A DNA stretch of 64,000 nucleotides from Gammaproteobacteria bacterium LSUCC0057 (GTDB lineage Bacteria > Pseudomonadota > Gammaproteobacteria > Pseudomonadales > Porticoccaceae). Both the position numbers and the translations under genes were made by a program. The first letter of the stretch is position 1, and each line of letters opens with the position of its first letter. Of the stretch, positions 28,609 to 40,136 are shown piece by piece. Location of the stretch: contig SPIA01000001.1 in the NCBI GenBank assembly GCA_004535795.1, forward strand, positions 960,697 to 1,024,696. The letters are read 5' to 3'. The notes under the pieces are model-generated. The model saw only the letters and a list, made by a program, of their open reading frames with translations. It did not search any database and was not told where the DNA came from.

Positions 28609-29931
28609 TTACTCGCTGTCCGCCTGCGGCTCGGGGTCGGGCTTGACCGCATCCTCGTAGCTTTCGGTGACATCGGTGACACTGCCTTTACTCAACACCA
28701 GTTCGGTTACCTGATCTTCGAGTACCGCCGCCTCTACCGAGCCGAGCAGCTGCTGCTGGCTGTAGTAGTAGTCGACCACTTCGTTGGGCGACTCATAGGT
28801 GGAGGCGATCTCGTCAATGCGGGCGCGCACGGCTTCGGCATCGGCTTTGAGCTCCTCCTGCTTGACGATCTGGCTGACAATGACACCCAGTGAAGCGCGG
28901 CGCTTGGCCTGCGGGGTAAACATCTCGTCTGGCAGCATATTGAGATCGAACTGCTGGCCACCGCCAAACTGCTGCAACATCTGCTGCTTGAGCTGATTGA
29001 CCTCGGCTTTGACCAGTGCTGCAGGCAACTCGACACTGTTCATTTCGAACAGCTGGTTCATCACGCGGGTTTTTACTTTATTGCGCACAGCATTGCGCAG
29101 CTCGCGCTCCATGTTGTTGCGCACCTCTTCGAGGAACTTGTCGTGGCCGCCTTCGCTGACACCGTAGAGTTTGAAGAACTCGTCATTGAGCTCGGGCAAC
29201 TCGCGCGCTGCCACCTCTTTGACGGTGACGGTAAATTCCACCGCAGCACCCTTTAACTCCTCGGCGTGATAGTCGTCGGGGAACGACAGCGCCAGCAGTT
29301 TCTCGTCACCGGCGAGGGCGCCGACCAAGCCATCTTCAAAGCCGGGGATCATGCTGCCAGAGCCGAGTACCAGCTTCTGATCGCTGCCACTGCCGCCGGG
29401 GAACTCCTCGCCGTCGCGACGACCGACAAAATCGATAGTGACTTGGTCATCTTTGGCCGCGGCGCGGTCAACGGCGGTAAATTTGGCCTGCTGCTCGCGC
29501 AGTACACCGATCATTTTTTCGACATCGGCATCGACCACCTCTGAGATCGGGCGCTCGATAGCGACCTTACTCAGATCGGCCAGCTCGACCTCCGGGTAGA
29601 CTTCAAACAGCGCGGTGAACTCGAGGTCGCGGCCTTCGTGGTCTTCAACGCTCTCGATGGTCGGCGCGCCGACCGGCTGCAGGTTTTGCTGCGCTAGGGC
29701 CTCGTAAAAGCTTTTGTTGACCAGCTCACCGACCACCTCTTGGCGCACACCTTTGCCGTACTGCTGACGCACCACTTTGATCGGCACCTTGCCCTTGCGA
29801 AAACCTTTAATGCGCACGGTTTTAGCGGCTTTCTCAAGACGCTCAGCGACTTCTTTTTCAACGCGTTCGGCGGGGATGCCTACTTTGAGTTCGCGCTCCA
29901 AGTTAGAGCGTGAGGTGACGGAAACCTGCAT
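28609..29931 (-). CDS. tig: Trigger factor (ribosome-associated chaperone and prolyl isomerase)
   Basis: A 440-residue chaperone that binds near the ribosome exit tunnel. The N-terminal ribosome-docking signature is seen in IKGFRKGKVPIKVV. The FKBP-type domain spans about residues 150-245 (DQVTIDFVGRRDGEEFPGG, MIPGFEDGLVGALAGDE). The rest is the helical chaperone body. AGGA lies 6 nt before the ATG at 29931. It is the first protein gene of the tig-clpP-clpX block and follows tRNA-Leu by 37 bp with no terminator in between. Confidence 0.97.
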   Translation of the reverse strand: MQVSVTSRSNLERELKVGIPAERVEKEVAERLEKAAKTVRIKGFRKGKVPIKVVRQQYGKGVRQEVVGELVNKSFYEALAQQNLQPVGAPTIESVEDHEGRDLEFTALFEVYPEVELADLSKVAIERPISEVVDADVEKMIGVLREQQAKFTAVDRAAAKDDQVTIDFVGRRDGEEFPGGSGSDQKLVLGSGSMIPGFEDGLVGALAGDEKLLALSFPDDYHAEELKGAAVEFTVTVKEVAARELPELNDEFFKLYGVSEGGHDKFLEEVRNNMERELRNAVRNKVKTRVMNQLFEMNSVELPAALVKAEVNQLKQQMLQQFGGGQQFDLNMLPDEMFTPQAKRRASLGVIVSQIVKQEELKADAEAVRARIDEIASTYESPNEVVDYYYSQQQLLGSVEAAVLEDQVTELVLSKGSVTDVTESYEDAVKPDPEPQADSE

Positions 29932-29968
29932 GGAAATTCCTCGTGACTACTGTCTACTGTCGGTGTAT

Positions 29969-30053
29969 TGGTGCGAATGGAGAGACTCGAACTCTCACGG
30001 GTTACCCCACTAGAACCTAAATCTAGCGCGTCTACCAGTTCCGCCACATTCGC
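29969..30053 (-). tRNA. tRNA-Leu (anticodon UAG)
   Basis: An 85-nt class II tRNA with encoded CCA. The acceptor stem is GCGAATG/CATTCGC. The anticodon stem CTAGA/TCTAG encloses the loop TTTAGGT, so the anticodon is UAG (reads CUA and CUG). A long variable arm (TGGGGTAACCCG) is typical for leucine, and the T-loop is TTCGAGT. It lies 37 bp upstream of tig on the same strand. Confidence 0.96.
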
Positions 30054-32461
<2,408 letters not shown>

Positions 32462-32474
32462 ATCCCCCCAGCCA

Positions 32475-32505
32475 CTGCTGCTCGGACGCCCTCTCCGAGC
32501 AGCAG
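32475..32505 (+). other. Hairpin after fadH, no T-tract
   Basis: Perfect 11-bp arms (32475-32485 and 32495-32505) around a 9-nt loop, 14 bp after the fadH stop. No U-run follows, so it may protect the fadH 3' end or act as a Rho-linked terminator rather than an intrinsic one. Confidence 0.6.
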
Positions 32506-32642
32506 CCGGCTGCACGGCTGCAGGCCGACTACGTTCACCTGCACTGCCAGCGTAGGCCCAGCAATGGCTTGCAGTGCACATTTTGCTCTCGTTACTCTGA
32601 CCCAAACCGTCGAGACGGTTCTCACTAAAACAGCCGCCTTAG

Positions 32643-32684
32643 TTGACGCTTGCGTAAAGGTAAATTAAATTACGCAAACGTTAA
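32643..32684 (+). promoter_or_regulatory. liu operon promoter with LiuR-type dyad operator
   Basis: A perfect inverted repeat TTGCGTAA-N12-TTACGCAA (32650-32657 and 32670-32677) extends imperfectly to 15-bp arms. It overlaps a promoter-like pair TTGACG (32643-32648), 17-bp spacer, TAAATT (32666-32671). MerR-family regulators bind dyads inside the promoter spacer region, and the liuR gene starts about 45 bp downstream. Autoregulation and control of liuA-E by LiuR are inferred. Confidence 0.65.
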
Positions 32685-32728
32685 GTTTACCGGTGGCCGC
32701 TGTGGCCCCTAGCTGAGAGGTCTGCCTC

Positions 32729-33136
32729 ATGGTCGAAAAATACCGCCAATACAGCATCTCGCAACTGGCCAAAGAGTTTGATATCACCCCGCGCGCGATT
32801 CGCCATTACGAACAGATCGGGTTGATCACCCCCACCCGAGTCGGCCAAAACCGTATTTACAACAGCGCCGATCGCACCCGGCTCAAGCTGATTGTGCGCG
32901 GCAAGCGTCTGGGTCTGTCACTGGAGCAGTCGCGCGAAATCATCAATATGTACGAGCCGGGCGCCAACAACCACGCCCAGCTGGAAAAACTGATCGACGC
33001 CATTCGTCTGCAGCGCAAACGTTTAGAGCAGCAGCTAGAGGAACTCAACAGCATGCTCGGCGACCTCGATCAAGCCGAAGCCGAATCACTCGCCGCCCTA
33101 GCCGCGCCCGAGGTCAAAGTACGCCACAGCGCCTAA
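32729..33136 (+). CDS. liuR: MerR-family regulator of leucine/isovalerate degradation
   Basis: A 135-residue MerR-type regulator. The winged-helix part is [29 protein letters not shown] followed by [30 protein letters not shown]. The dimerization coiled coil runs through [19 protein letters not shown]. There is no cysteine-rich metal site, so it senses an organic ligand. In proteobacteria LiuR controls the liu genes; here it sits 53 bp upstream of liuA in the same direction. Identity rests on family plus context. Confidence 0.88.
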   Translation: MVEKYRQYSISQLAKEFDITPRAIRHYEQIGLITPTRVGQNRIYNSADRTRLKLIVRGKRLGLSLEQSREIINMYEPGANNHAQLEKLIDAIRLQRKRLEQQLEELNSMLGDLDQAEAESLAALAAPEVKVRHSA

Positions 33137-33189
33137 CGGCCAAACAATCACTTATCTCACACTCAGCATTAGCCCCTATAGGAGTCACC

Positions 33190-34359
33190 ATGAACGCCAG
33201 CTACCCCTCACTAAACTTCAATCTCGGCGAAGAGATCGACATGCTGCGCGATGCGGTCTACCAGTTTTGCCAAGCCGAGTTGGCGCCGCGCGCTGAACAG
33301 ATCGACCGCGACAACCAGTTCCCCATGGATATGTGGAAAAAGTTTGGCGACATGGGGCTGCTCGGTATCACTGTCGAGGAGCAGTATGGTGGCTCTAACA
33401 TGGGTTACTTGGCACACACTATTGCCATGGAGGAGATCTCTCGCGCCTCCGCCTCGGTCGGGCTCTCTTATGGTGCCCACTCCAATTTATGCGTCAACCA
33501 AATCGCCAAGAACGGCAGCCACCAACAGAAGTTGAAATACCTGCCCAAGCTCTGCAGCGGCGAGCATATTGGCGCGCTAGCCATGTCTGAGCCCAACGCC
33601 GGCTCTGATGTGGTCAGCATGAAGCTGAACGCGGTTAAACAGGGCGACCACTATGTACTCAACGGCAACAAAATGTGGATCACCAACGGCCCCGATGCCC
33701 ACACCTATGTGATCTATGCCAAAACTGATATTCACGGCGGCTCCAAAGGAATTACCGCGTTTATTGTTGAGCGCGATCTGCCCGGTTTTAGCCGCCACCA
33801 AAAACTCGACAAACTCGGTATGCGTGGCTCCAACACTTGCGAGCTGGTCTTTCAAGACTGTCGTGTGCCAGCCGAAAACATTCTCGGCGGCGAAGGGCGC
33901 GGCGTGGCGGTGCTGATGTCGGGACTCGACTACGAGCGCACCATTCTCTCCGGCGGCCCAGTCGGCATCATGCAAGCCTGTATGGATATTGTTGTGCCCT
34001 ACATCCACGACCGCAAACAGTTTGGCCAAGCGATCGGCGAGTTTCAGTTAATGCAGGGCAAAATTGCCGACATGTATACCGAGCTGAGCGCCTGTCGCGC
34101 CTTCCTTTACGCGGTTGCGGCAGCCTGCGACCGCGGCCAGGAGTCGCGCAAAGACGCCGCGGCGGTGATCCTTTACACCGCAGAAAAAGCGACCCAGATG
34201 GCGCTGCAGGCGATTCAGACGCTCGGCGGCAACGGCTATATCAACGAGTACGCCACCGGCCGGTTGCTGCGCGACGCCAAGCTCTATGAAATCGGCGCTG
34301 GCACCTCCGAGGTGCGGCGCATGCTGATCGGTCGCGAGCTATTTAACGAAACCCGCTAA
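33190..34359 (+). CDS. liuA: Isovaleryl-CoA dehydrogenase
   Basis: A 389-residue acyl-CoA dehydrogenase using FAD that converts isovaleryl-CoA to 3-methylcrotonyl-CoA. Motifs are [26 protein letters not shown], and [13 protein letters not shown] near residue 240, where the Glu matches the catalytic-base position of isovaleryl-CoA dehydrogenases rather than that of short-chain enzymes. The C terminus has [19 protein letters not shown] and [20 protein letters not shown] precedes the ATG by about 7 nt. It is the first enzyme gene of the liu operon. Confidence 0.95.
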   Translation: MNASYPSLNFNLGEEIDMLRDAVYQFCQAELAPRAEQIDRDNQFPMDMWKKFGDMGLLGITVEEQYGGSNMGYLAHTIAMEEISRASASVGLSYGAHSNLCVNQIAKNGSHQQKLKYLPKLCSGEHIGALAMSEPNAGSDVVSMKLNAVKQGDHYVLNGNKMWITNGPDAHTYVIYAKTDIHGGSKGITAFIVERDLPGFSRHQKLDKLGMRGSNTCELVFQDCRVPAENILGGEGRGVAVLMSGLDYERTILSGGPVGIMQACMDIVVPYIHDRKQFGQAIGEFQLMQGKIADMYTELSACRAFLYAVAAACDRGQESRKDAAAVILYTAEKATQMALQAIQTLGGNGYINEYATGRLLRDAKLYEIGAGTSEVRRMLIGRELFNETR

Positions 34360-34383
34360 CGCCCACCACCCGAGGAGTTTGCT

Positions 34384-35991
34384 ATGGCAGTTATCGCCAG
34401 CCAAATAAAGACCCAGAGCAGCGAGTTTGCCGCCAATAGCCGCCACATGCAGACGCAGGTGGACGACTTGCGCGACAAGATAGCCGCCATTCGCGAGGGC
34501 GGTGGCGCCGCCTCCGCGCAGCGCCATATCGAGCGCGGCAAATTGCTGCCGCGCCAGCGCATCGATGCCCTACTCGATCCCGGCTCGCCGTTTTTAGAGC
34601 TGTCGCAGCTGGCCGCCTACCAGGTCTATGACGAACTGGTACCGGCCGCCGGCATTATTACCGGCATTGGTCGCGTGGCCGGCCGCGAGTGCCTGATCGT
34701 CGCCAACGACGCCACCGTCAAGGGCGGCTCTTACTACCCGCTCACGGTCAAAAAACACCTGCGCGCACAGACCATCGCTCAACAAAATGGTCTGCTCTGC
34801 ATCTATCTGGTCGACTCCGGTGGCGCTAATTTACCGCGTCAAGACGAGGTCTTCCCCGATCGCGACCACTTCGGCCACATCTTTTTTAACCAAGCCAATA
34901 TGTCTGCCGAGGGTATCCCGCAAATCGCCGCGGTGATGGGCTCCTGCACCGCCGGCGGCGCCTATGTACCGGCGATGGCCGATGAGTCAATTATTGTCAA
35001 AAATCAGGGCACTATTTTTTTGGGTGGCCCGCCGCTGGTCAAGGCTGCCACCGGCGAGGTGGTCAGCGCCGAGGAGCTCGGCGGTGCCGATGTCCACTGT
35101 CGCACCTCTGGGGTCGCCGACCACTATGCGCAGAACGATCACCACGCCTTAGAACTAGTGCGCCGCGCAGTGGCGCGCAGCAACTTCGTCAAGCCTACCC
35201 AGCTCGATGTCGCTGCGCCGCTGCCGCCTCGCTATAGCGCCGATGAGCTCTACGGTGTCATTCCGGCAGAGAGCCGCACCCCTTACGATGTTCGCGAGGT
35301 GATCGCGCGCATTGTCGACGACTCCGATCTGGACGAATTCAAAGCGCTATACGGCACCACGCTGGTGTGTGGCTTTGCCCGCCTGCACGGCTATCCGGTC
35401 GGCATTGTCGCCAACAATGGCATCTTATTTGGCGAGTCGGCCGAGAAAGGGGCCCATTTTGTCGAGCTCTGTGCCCAGCGCAAGATTCCACTGGTGTTCT
35501 TACAGAATATCACCGGCTTCATGGTCGGTCGCCAGTACGAGGCCAGCGGTATTGCCAAGCACGGTGCCAAGATGGTCACCGCGGTGGCGTGCGCCAAAGT
35601 GCCTAAATTTACCGTGCTGATTGGCGGCTCGTTTGGCGCCGGCAACTACGGTATGTGTGGCCGCGCCTACGACCCAAATTTTTTATTCATGTGGCCCAAC
35701 GCACGCATATCGGTGATGGGTGGCGAACAGGCGGCCGGCGTCTTGGCCACGGTTAAACGCGACCAGATAGAGCGTCGTGGCGAGCAGTGGAGTGCCGAGC
35801 AAGAGCGCGAGTTCAAACAGCCCACCATCGATGCCTATGAGCACCAGGGGCACCCCTACTACGCCTCGGCGCGACTCTGGGACGATGGCGTTATCGACCC
35901 CGCGCAAACCCGCGAAGTACTGGCTCTGGCCATTTCTGCCAGCCTCAATAAACCCATTGCCGAGACACGCTTTGGCGTGTTCCGCATGTAA
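34384..35991 (+). CDS. liuB: Methylcrotonyl-CoA carboxylase, carboxyltransferase (beta) subunit
   Basis: A 535-residue carboxyltransferase that moves carboxylate from biotin to 3-methylcrotonyl-CoA. It shows the two crotonase-fold halves: [17 protein letters not shown] and [16 protein letters not shown] in the first, and [36 protein letters not shown] and [11 protein letters not shown] in the second. These match MccB/LiuB rather than propionyl-CoA carboxylase. GAGGAG lies ahead of the ATG. It lies 24 bp after liuA and 9 bp before liuC; its biotin partner is liuD. Confidence 0.96.
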   Translation: MAVIASQIKTQSSEFAANSRHMQTQVDDLRDKIAAIREGGGAASAQRHIERGKLLPRQRIDALLDPGSPFLELSQLAAYQVYDELVPAAGIITGIGRVAGRECLIVANDATVKGGSYYPLTVKKHLRAQTIAQQNGLLCIYLVDSGGANLPRQDEVFPDRDHFGHIFFNQANMSAEGIPQIAAVMGSCTAGGAYVPAMADESIIVKNQGTIFLGGPPLVKAATGEVVSAEELGGADVHCRTSGVADHYAQNDHHALELVRRAVARSNFVKPTQLDVAAPLPPRYSADELYGVIPAESRTPYDVREVIARIVDDSDLDEFKALYGTTLVCGFARLHGYPVGIVANNGILFGESAEKGAHFVELCAQRKIPLVFLQNITGFMVGRQYEASGIAKHGAKMVTAVACAKVPKFTVLIGGSFGAGNYGMCGRAYDPNFLFMWPNARISVMGGEQAAGVLATVKRDQIERRGEQWSAEQEREFKQPTIDAYEHQGHPYYASARLWDDGVIDPAQTREVLALAISASLNKPIAETRFGVFRM

Positions 35992-36000
35992 GGAGCGACG

Positions 36001-36786
36001 GTGAGCGATAAATTGCAGCTACAGGTCGATGCCCGCGGTGTCGCCACGGTGACTCTCGACAACCCCGAGCAACACAACGCCTTTGACGACCAGTTGATCG
36101 CTGCGCTGAAAGAGTGCTTCGACCGCTTGGCCGCCGACAGCGCTGTGCGGGTGGTGGTGTTGGCCGCTACCGGCAAGAGTTTCTCGGCCGGCGCCGATCT
36201 GGGTTATATGCAAAAAATGGCCGGTTACAGCCACGCCGACAACCAGCGCGATGCCGAGCAGCTGGCAGCCATGTTGGCGGCGCTCAACAACTTGCCGATG
36301 CCGACTATAGCCGCTGTGCAGGGGGCCGCTTTTGGCGGCGCGGTCGGTTTAGTTAGCTGCTGTGATATGGCCGTAGCCAGCGAGCGCGCCAGCTTCTGCC
36401 TCTCCGAGGTGAAGCTCGGGCTGATTCCAGCGACCATCTCGCCCTATGTGCTGCGCGCCATTGGCGAACGCGCGGCGCGGCGTTACTTCACCACTGCCGA
36501 GCGCTTCTCCGCCGCCACGGCCGCTCAGCTCGGACTGGTCAGCCATGTGGTGGCAGACCATGAACTGGCCGCCAGCTGCGCACAGCTGGTCGAGACACTG
36601 TTGGGCAACGGGCCGCAGGCGCTGCGCGCTGCCAAAGCGCTGGTACTCGATTACGCCGGCCAGCCGATCGACGCAGCACTGATCCGAGACAGCAGTGAGC
36701 GCATTGCCCGTCTGCGCGTCTCAGCGGAGGGACAGGAGGGGTTAGCCGCCTTCTTTGCCAAACGCCCGCCCCGCTGGCAACAGTGA
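36001..36786 (+). CDS. liuC: Methylglutaconyl-CoA hydratase
   Basis: A 261-residue crotonase-fold hydratase that turns 3-methylglutaconyl-CoA into HMG-CoA. The oxyanion-hole regions are SFSAGADLGYMQKMAGY and AAFGGAVGLVSCCDMAVA. The catalytic Glu is in FCLSEVKLGLIPATISPYV. The first Glu of classical enoyl-CoA hydratases is replaced (AVGL), as is usual for bacterial LiuC proteins. The GTG start at 36001 has AAGGAG about 6 nt upstream. Confidence 0.93.
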   Translation: MSDKLQLQVDARGVATVTLDNPEQHNAFDDQLIAALKECFDRLAADSAVRVVVLAATGKSFSAGADLGYMQKMAGYSHADNQRDAEQLAAMLAALNNLPMPTIAAVQGAAFGGAVGLVSCCDMAVASERASFCLSEVKLGLIPATISPYVLRAIGERAARRYFTTAERFSAATAAQLGLVSHVVADHELAASCAQLVETLLGNGPQALRAAKALVLDYAGQPIDAALIRDSSERIARLRVSAEGQEGLAAFFAKRPPRWQQ

Positions 36787-36827
36787 TCCCGCGCGACGCC
36801 CCTACCCTACCCATAGAGAGTGATTTT

Positions 36828-38831
36828 ATGTTTAGCAAAATACTCATTGCCAACCGCGGCGAGATCGCCTGTCGCATTATTCGCACGGCGCGTGCCATGG
36901 GCATTAAAAGTGTCGCCGTCTACAGCGATGCCGATGCTTGCGCCCAACATGTCCTGCAGGCCGATGAAGCGGTACATATCGGCGGTTCGGCATCGCGCGA
37001 CTCTTACCTGCTAAGTGAAAAGGTACTCGCCGCCGCCAAACAGACCGGCGCCGAGGCGATCCACCCTGGCTACGGTTTCTTATCGGAAAATGCCGCATTC
37101 AGCCAGCTCTGCCAAGACAATAATTTAGTCTTTATCGGCCCACCGGTAGCGGCTATTGAAGCGATGGGCTCGAAGTCGGCGGCCAAGCAGATTATGGAAC
37201 AGGCCGGTGTGCCGCTAGTCCCTGGCTACCACGGCAGCGACCAGAGCCCCGCCACACTCAAGGCGGCCGCCGATGAGATGGGCTACCCGGTACTGCTCAA
37301 AGCGGTCGCTGGAGGCGGCGGTAAAGGCATGCGTCAAGTGTGGAACAGTGCCGAGTTCGACGAAGCACTAGCAGCGGCCAAACGTGAGGCTCTGAACGGC
37401 TTTGGCAACGACGACATGTTGGTCGAGAAGTACCTCACTCAGCCGCGCCACGTCGAGATTCAGGTGTTCTGCGACAACCACGGCAACGCCGTCTACCTGT
37501 TTGAGCGCGACTGTTCAGTGCAGCGCCGCCATCAAAAAGTGCTCGAAGAAGCCCCTGCACCGGGCATGACAGCAGAGCTGCGCCAGGCGATGGGCGAAGC
37601 GGCGGTTACCGCCGCCCAGGCCATTGACTACCGCGGAGCCGGCACCGTCGAGTTTTTGCTCGATGTCGATGGCCGGTTTTACTTTATGGAGATGAATACC
37701 CGCCTACAGGTCGAGCACCCAGTGACCGAGATGGTCACCGGCGAAGATCTGGTGCAGTGGCAACTGCTGGTTGCAGCCGGCCACAGCTTGCCAAAAACCC
37801 AGCAGCAGCTAACCCTCAACGGCCACGCCGTCGAGGCGCGCATTTACGCTGAAGACCCCGACCGTGAATTTCTGCCCGCTACCGGCACCCTGGCCTATCT
37901 GCGCACACCGGCTGAGTCGGCACATGTGCGGGTCGACAGCGGCGTGGTAGAGGGCGATGAGGTCTCGGTATTTTACGACCCGATGATAGCCAAGCTGATT
38001 GTTTGGGACCAAGATCGCGAGCGCGCCATCGATCGCCTCTGTCACGCGCTGCGCGACTACCGCATCGCCGGCTTGACCACCAACATCGACTACCTGCACC
38101 GCATCGCCGACAGCACCCCGTTTCGTGCCGCCGATCTCGACACCCGGTTCATTGAGCGCCACAGCGAACTGCTTACCGCCGACAGCGACAATGCTGGCGA
38201 GTTGACCACACAACTCGGCCTGCTCGCCGCGGCGCTGGCAGAGCCTGCCACTGACGCTGCTGCACAGCCTCCACACTCGCCGTGGCAGCGCGGCGACGAC
38301 TGGCGATTAAACTACCGGCACCAGCGCCAAACCCGCGTAGAACTGGCAACGATTGAATACCTGATCAGTAGCCAAACCGATGACAGTGGCGCAATCCATT
38401 GGCATGCCAGTGCCGGCGGCGAACCGGTCGCCGCCGGCGAGCTGCGCTGCCGGCGCTGCGCAGACACCCTGCATGTCACTCTCAACGGACACCGCACAAC
38501 AGCGACCTGCTACGACGACGGCCAGCAGTTGACACTGTTCAACCCACAGGGCCGGTTCACGGCGACGCGGCTATTGCCGGATCTTGGCGACGACAACAGC
38601 AGTGACAGCAGCGGCGGCTTGCAGGCACCGATGAATGGCACTGTTGTCGCACAGCTCGTCGAACCCGGCAGCGAGGTGGCCGCCGGCACTACGCTGCTGG
38701 TGATGGAGGCGATGAAAATGGAGCACGCCATCAAAGCGCCCAGCGACGGTGCGGTTACCGAGTTCTACTACCAGCCGGGCGATCTGGTCAGCGGCGGCGC
38801 CGAGCTGCTCGCTTTTTGTCCCGCACAGTAA
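36828..38831 (+). CDS. liuD: Methylcrotonyl-CoA carboxylase, biotin-containing (alpha) subunit
   Basis: A 667-residue protein joining biotin carboxylase and biotin carrier domains. The start MFSKILIANRGEIACRIIRTA is standard. The ATP-grasp core has the glycine-rich loop KAVAGGGGKGMRQV and EMNTRLQVEHPVTE. The C-terminal biotinyl domain has the attachment site MEAMKMEHAIKAP. The ATG at 36828 is preferred to an upstream one at 36783 because it gives the family N terminus. Works with LiuB in leucine breakdown. Confidence 0.96.
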   Translation: MFSKILIANRGEIACRIIRTARAMGIKSVAVYSDADACAQHVLQADEAVHIGGSASRDSYLLSEKVLAAAKQTGAEAIHPGYGFLSENAAFSQLCQDNNLVFIGPPVAAIEAMGSKSAAKQIMEQAGVPLVPGYHGSDQSPATLKAAADEMGYPVLLKAVAGGGGKGMRQVWNSAEFDEALAAAKREALNGFGNDDMLVEKYLTQPRHVEIQVFCDNHGNAVYLFERDCSVQRRHQKVLEEAPAPGMTAELRQAMGEAAVTAAQAIDYRGAGTVEFLLDVDGRFYFMEMNTRLQVEHPVTEMVTGEDLVQWQLLVAAGHSLPKTQQQLTLNGHAVEARIYAEDPDREFLPATGTLAYLRTPAESAHVRVDSGVVEGDEVSVFYDPMIAKLIVWDQDRERAIDRLCHALRDYRIAGLTTNIDYLHRIADSTPFRAADLDTRFIERHSELLTADSDNAGELTTQLGLLAAALAEPATDAAAQPPHSPWQRGDDWRLNYRHQRQTRVELATIEYLISSQTDDSGAIHWHASAGGEPVAAGELRCRRCADTLHVTLNGHRTTATCYDDGQQLTLFNPQGRFTATRLLPDLGDDNSSDSSGGLQAPMNGTVVAQLVEPGSEVAAGTTLLVMEAMKMEHAIKAPSDGAVTEFYYQPGDLVSGGAELLAFCPAQ

Positions 38832-38861
38832 AGCTAAACCGACCCAGCACAGGGAGCGCCC

Positions 38862-39755
38862 ATGACACTACCGAGCAGCGTTAAAATTGTCGAAGTCGGC
38901 CCGCGCGATGGGCTGCAAAATGAACCGGGCGAACTGACCGTCGCCACTCGCGTTAAACTGATCGAGGCGCTCGCTGACGCCGGTTTGCGTCACATCGAAG
39001 CCGGCAGTTTTGTCAGCCCCAAATGGGTGCCGAAAATGGCCGGCAGCGACCAGGTTTTTGCCGCCCTCAAAGCCCGCCCTGAGGTTACCTACTCGGCACT
39101 CACCCCCAACATGCAGGGGCTAGAGGCGGCGCTGGCGGCCGGAGTTAAAGAGGTGGCGGTTTTTGGTGCCGCATCAGAGGCGTTCAGTGCGAAAAATATT
39201 AACTGCACTATCGCCGAGAGTCTCGAGCGCTTCAGGCCGGTGGCGAGCGCCGCGCTAGACGCAGGCGTAGCCGTGCGCGGCTATATAAGCTGTGTGGTCG
39301 GCTGTCCCTACCAAGGGGCGATCGCACCGCAGGCGGTAGTCGAGGTGGCGCAACAGCTGTTGGATATGGGCTGCTACGAGATCTCTCTGGGCGATACCGT
39401 CGGCGTCGCCACACCCAACCGCATCGGCGCACTGTTAGAGGCAGTGCAGCGCAAAGTAGCCAACCAACAGCTGGCCGTGCACTTTCACGACACCTACGGC
39501 CAAGCGCTGGCCAATATCTACCGCGCGTTAGAGATGGGCATCAGCACCATCGATAGCTCGGTAGCCGGGCTCGGCGGCTGCCCCTACGCCGCCGGGGCCT
39601 CGGGTAACGTCGCCACCGAAGAGGTAATCTATCTGCTCAATGGCTTGGGCATTGCCCACGGCGTCGATCTCGCGGCACTGGTTCAAGCCGGAGCGGCGAT
39701 CTCGGCCAAGCTGGGGCGCGACAACGGCTCTAAAGTTGGTCGGGCGATGGGATAA
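38862..39755 (+). CDS. liuE: Hydroxymethylglutaryl-CoA lyase
   Basis: A 297-residue TIM-barrel lyase that splits HMG-CoA into acetoacetate and acetyl-CoA, the last step of the liu pathway. The start has KIVEVGPRDGLQNEP with the metal- and substrate-binding Arg-Asp. VSPKWVPKM and the catalytic-cysteine signature GLGGCPYAAGASGNVATE are present. GGGAG precedes the ATG. No acetoacetyl-CoA synthetase or CoA-transferase follows here, so acetoacetate activation must be encoded elsewhere. Confidence 0.96.
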   Translation: MTLPSSVKIVEVGPRDGLQNEPGELTVATRVKLIEALADAGLRHIEAGSFVSPKWVPKMAGSDQVFAALKARPEVTYSALTPNMQGLEAALAAGVKEVAVFGAASEAFSAKNINCTIAESLERFRPVASAALDAGVAVRGYISCVVGCPYQGAIAPQAVVEVAQQLLDMGCYEISLGDTVGVATPNRIGALLEAVQRKVANQQLAVHFHDTYGQALANIYRALEMGISTIDSSVAGLGGCPYAAGASGNVATEEVIYLLNGLGIAHGVDLAALVQAGAAISAKLGRDNGSKVGRAMG

Positions 39756-39780
39756 AAAAAAGGAGACGCGGGCGTCTCCT
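39754..39780 (-). terminator. Hairpin after liuE with U-tract on the minus strand
   Basis: An 8-bp stem AGGAGACG/CGTCTCCT with loop CGGG lies directly after the liuE stop. The A7 run precedes it on the plus strand, so its U-tract serves minus-strand transcription coming from pepN. It could still stop liu transcription weakly. Confidence 0.6.
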
Positions 39781-40136
39781 AATAAGGGTCAGATGTCACT
39801 CTGTGGCTGCGTTGACGCTACGGGGTAGCAACAGCCGTTGCCTCACGGTCAGATGGTGCAACAGCAGACACTCTACAGACTCAAATATCTTGCACCTTGA
39901 CCTCAATCAATAACTGCCGATCTCTGCCCGCTGAGTTATCGCGGTGGTTGAGTTGTGTCATGGTTTGCCCCTGTTGATGACAACCAGACACTCTTATGAG
40001 CATAACCGAGCAAGCTTTGCCCCGCTGCAGCGCTGTGGTGGTGGCGGCAGTAGCGGCAGCCAGCTGGTGACACTGTTTGACGCCGGCGCCACCGCCGCCA
40101 AAGCACTGGAGTTAACGTCCAACGGCCACTGTCTGG
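39781..40136. other. Intergenic region between liuE and pepN (convergent)
   Basis: About 355 bp with no gene I can support. GGTCAGATG occurs twice (near 39786 and 39847). A short plus-strand frame from 39944 that runs into the pepN 3' end has low-complexity GGGGSSGS and no recognisable family, and is treated as noise. Confidence 0.5.
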
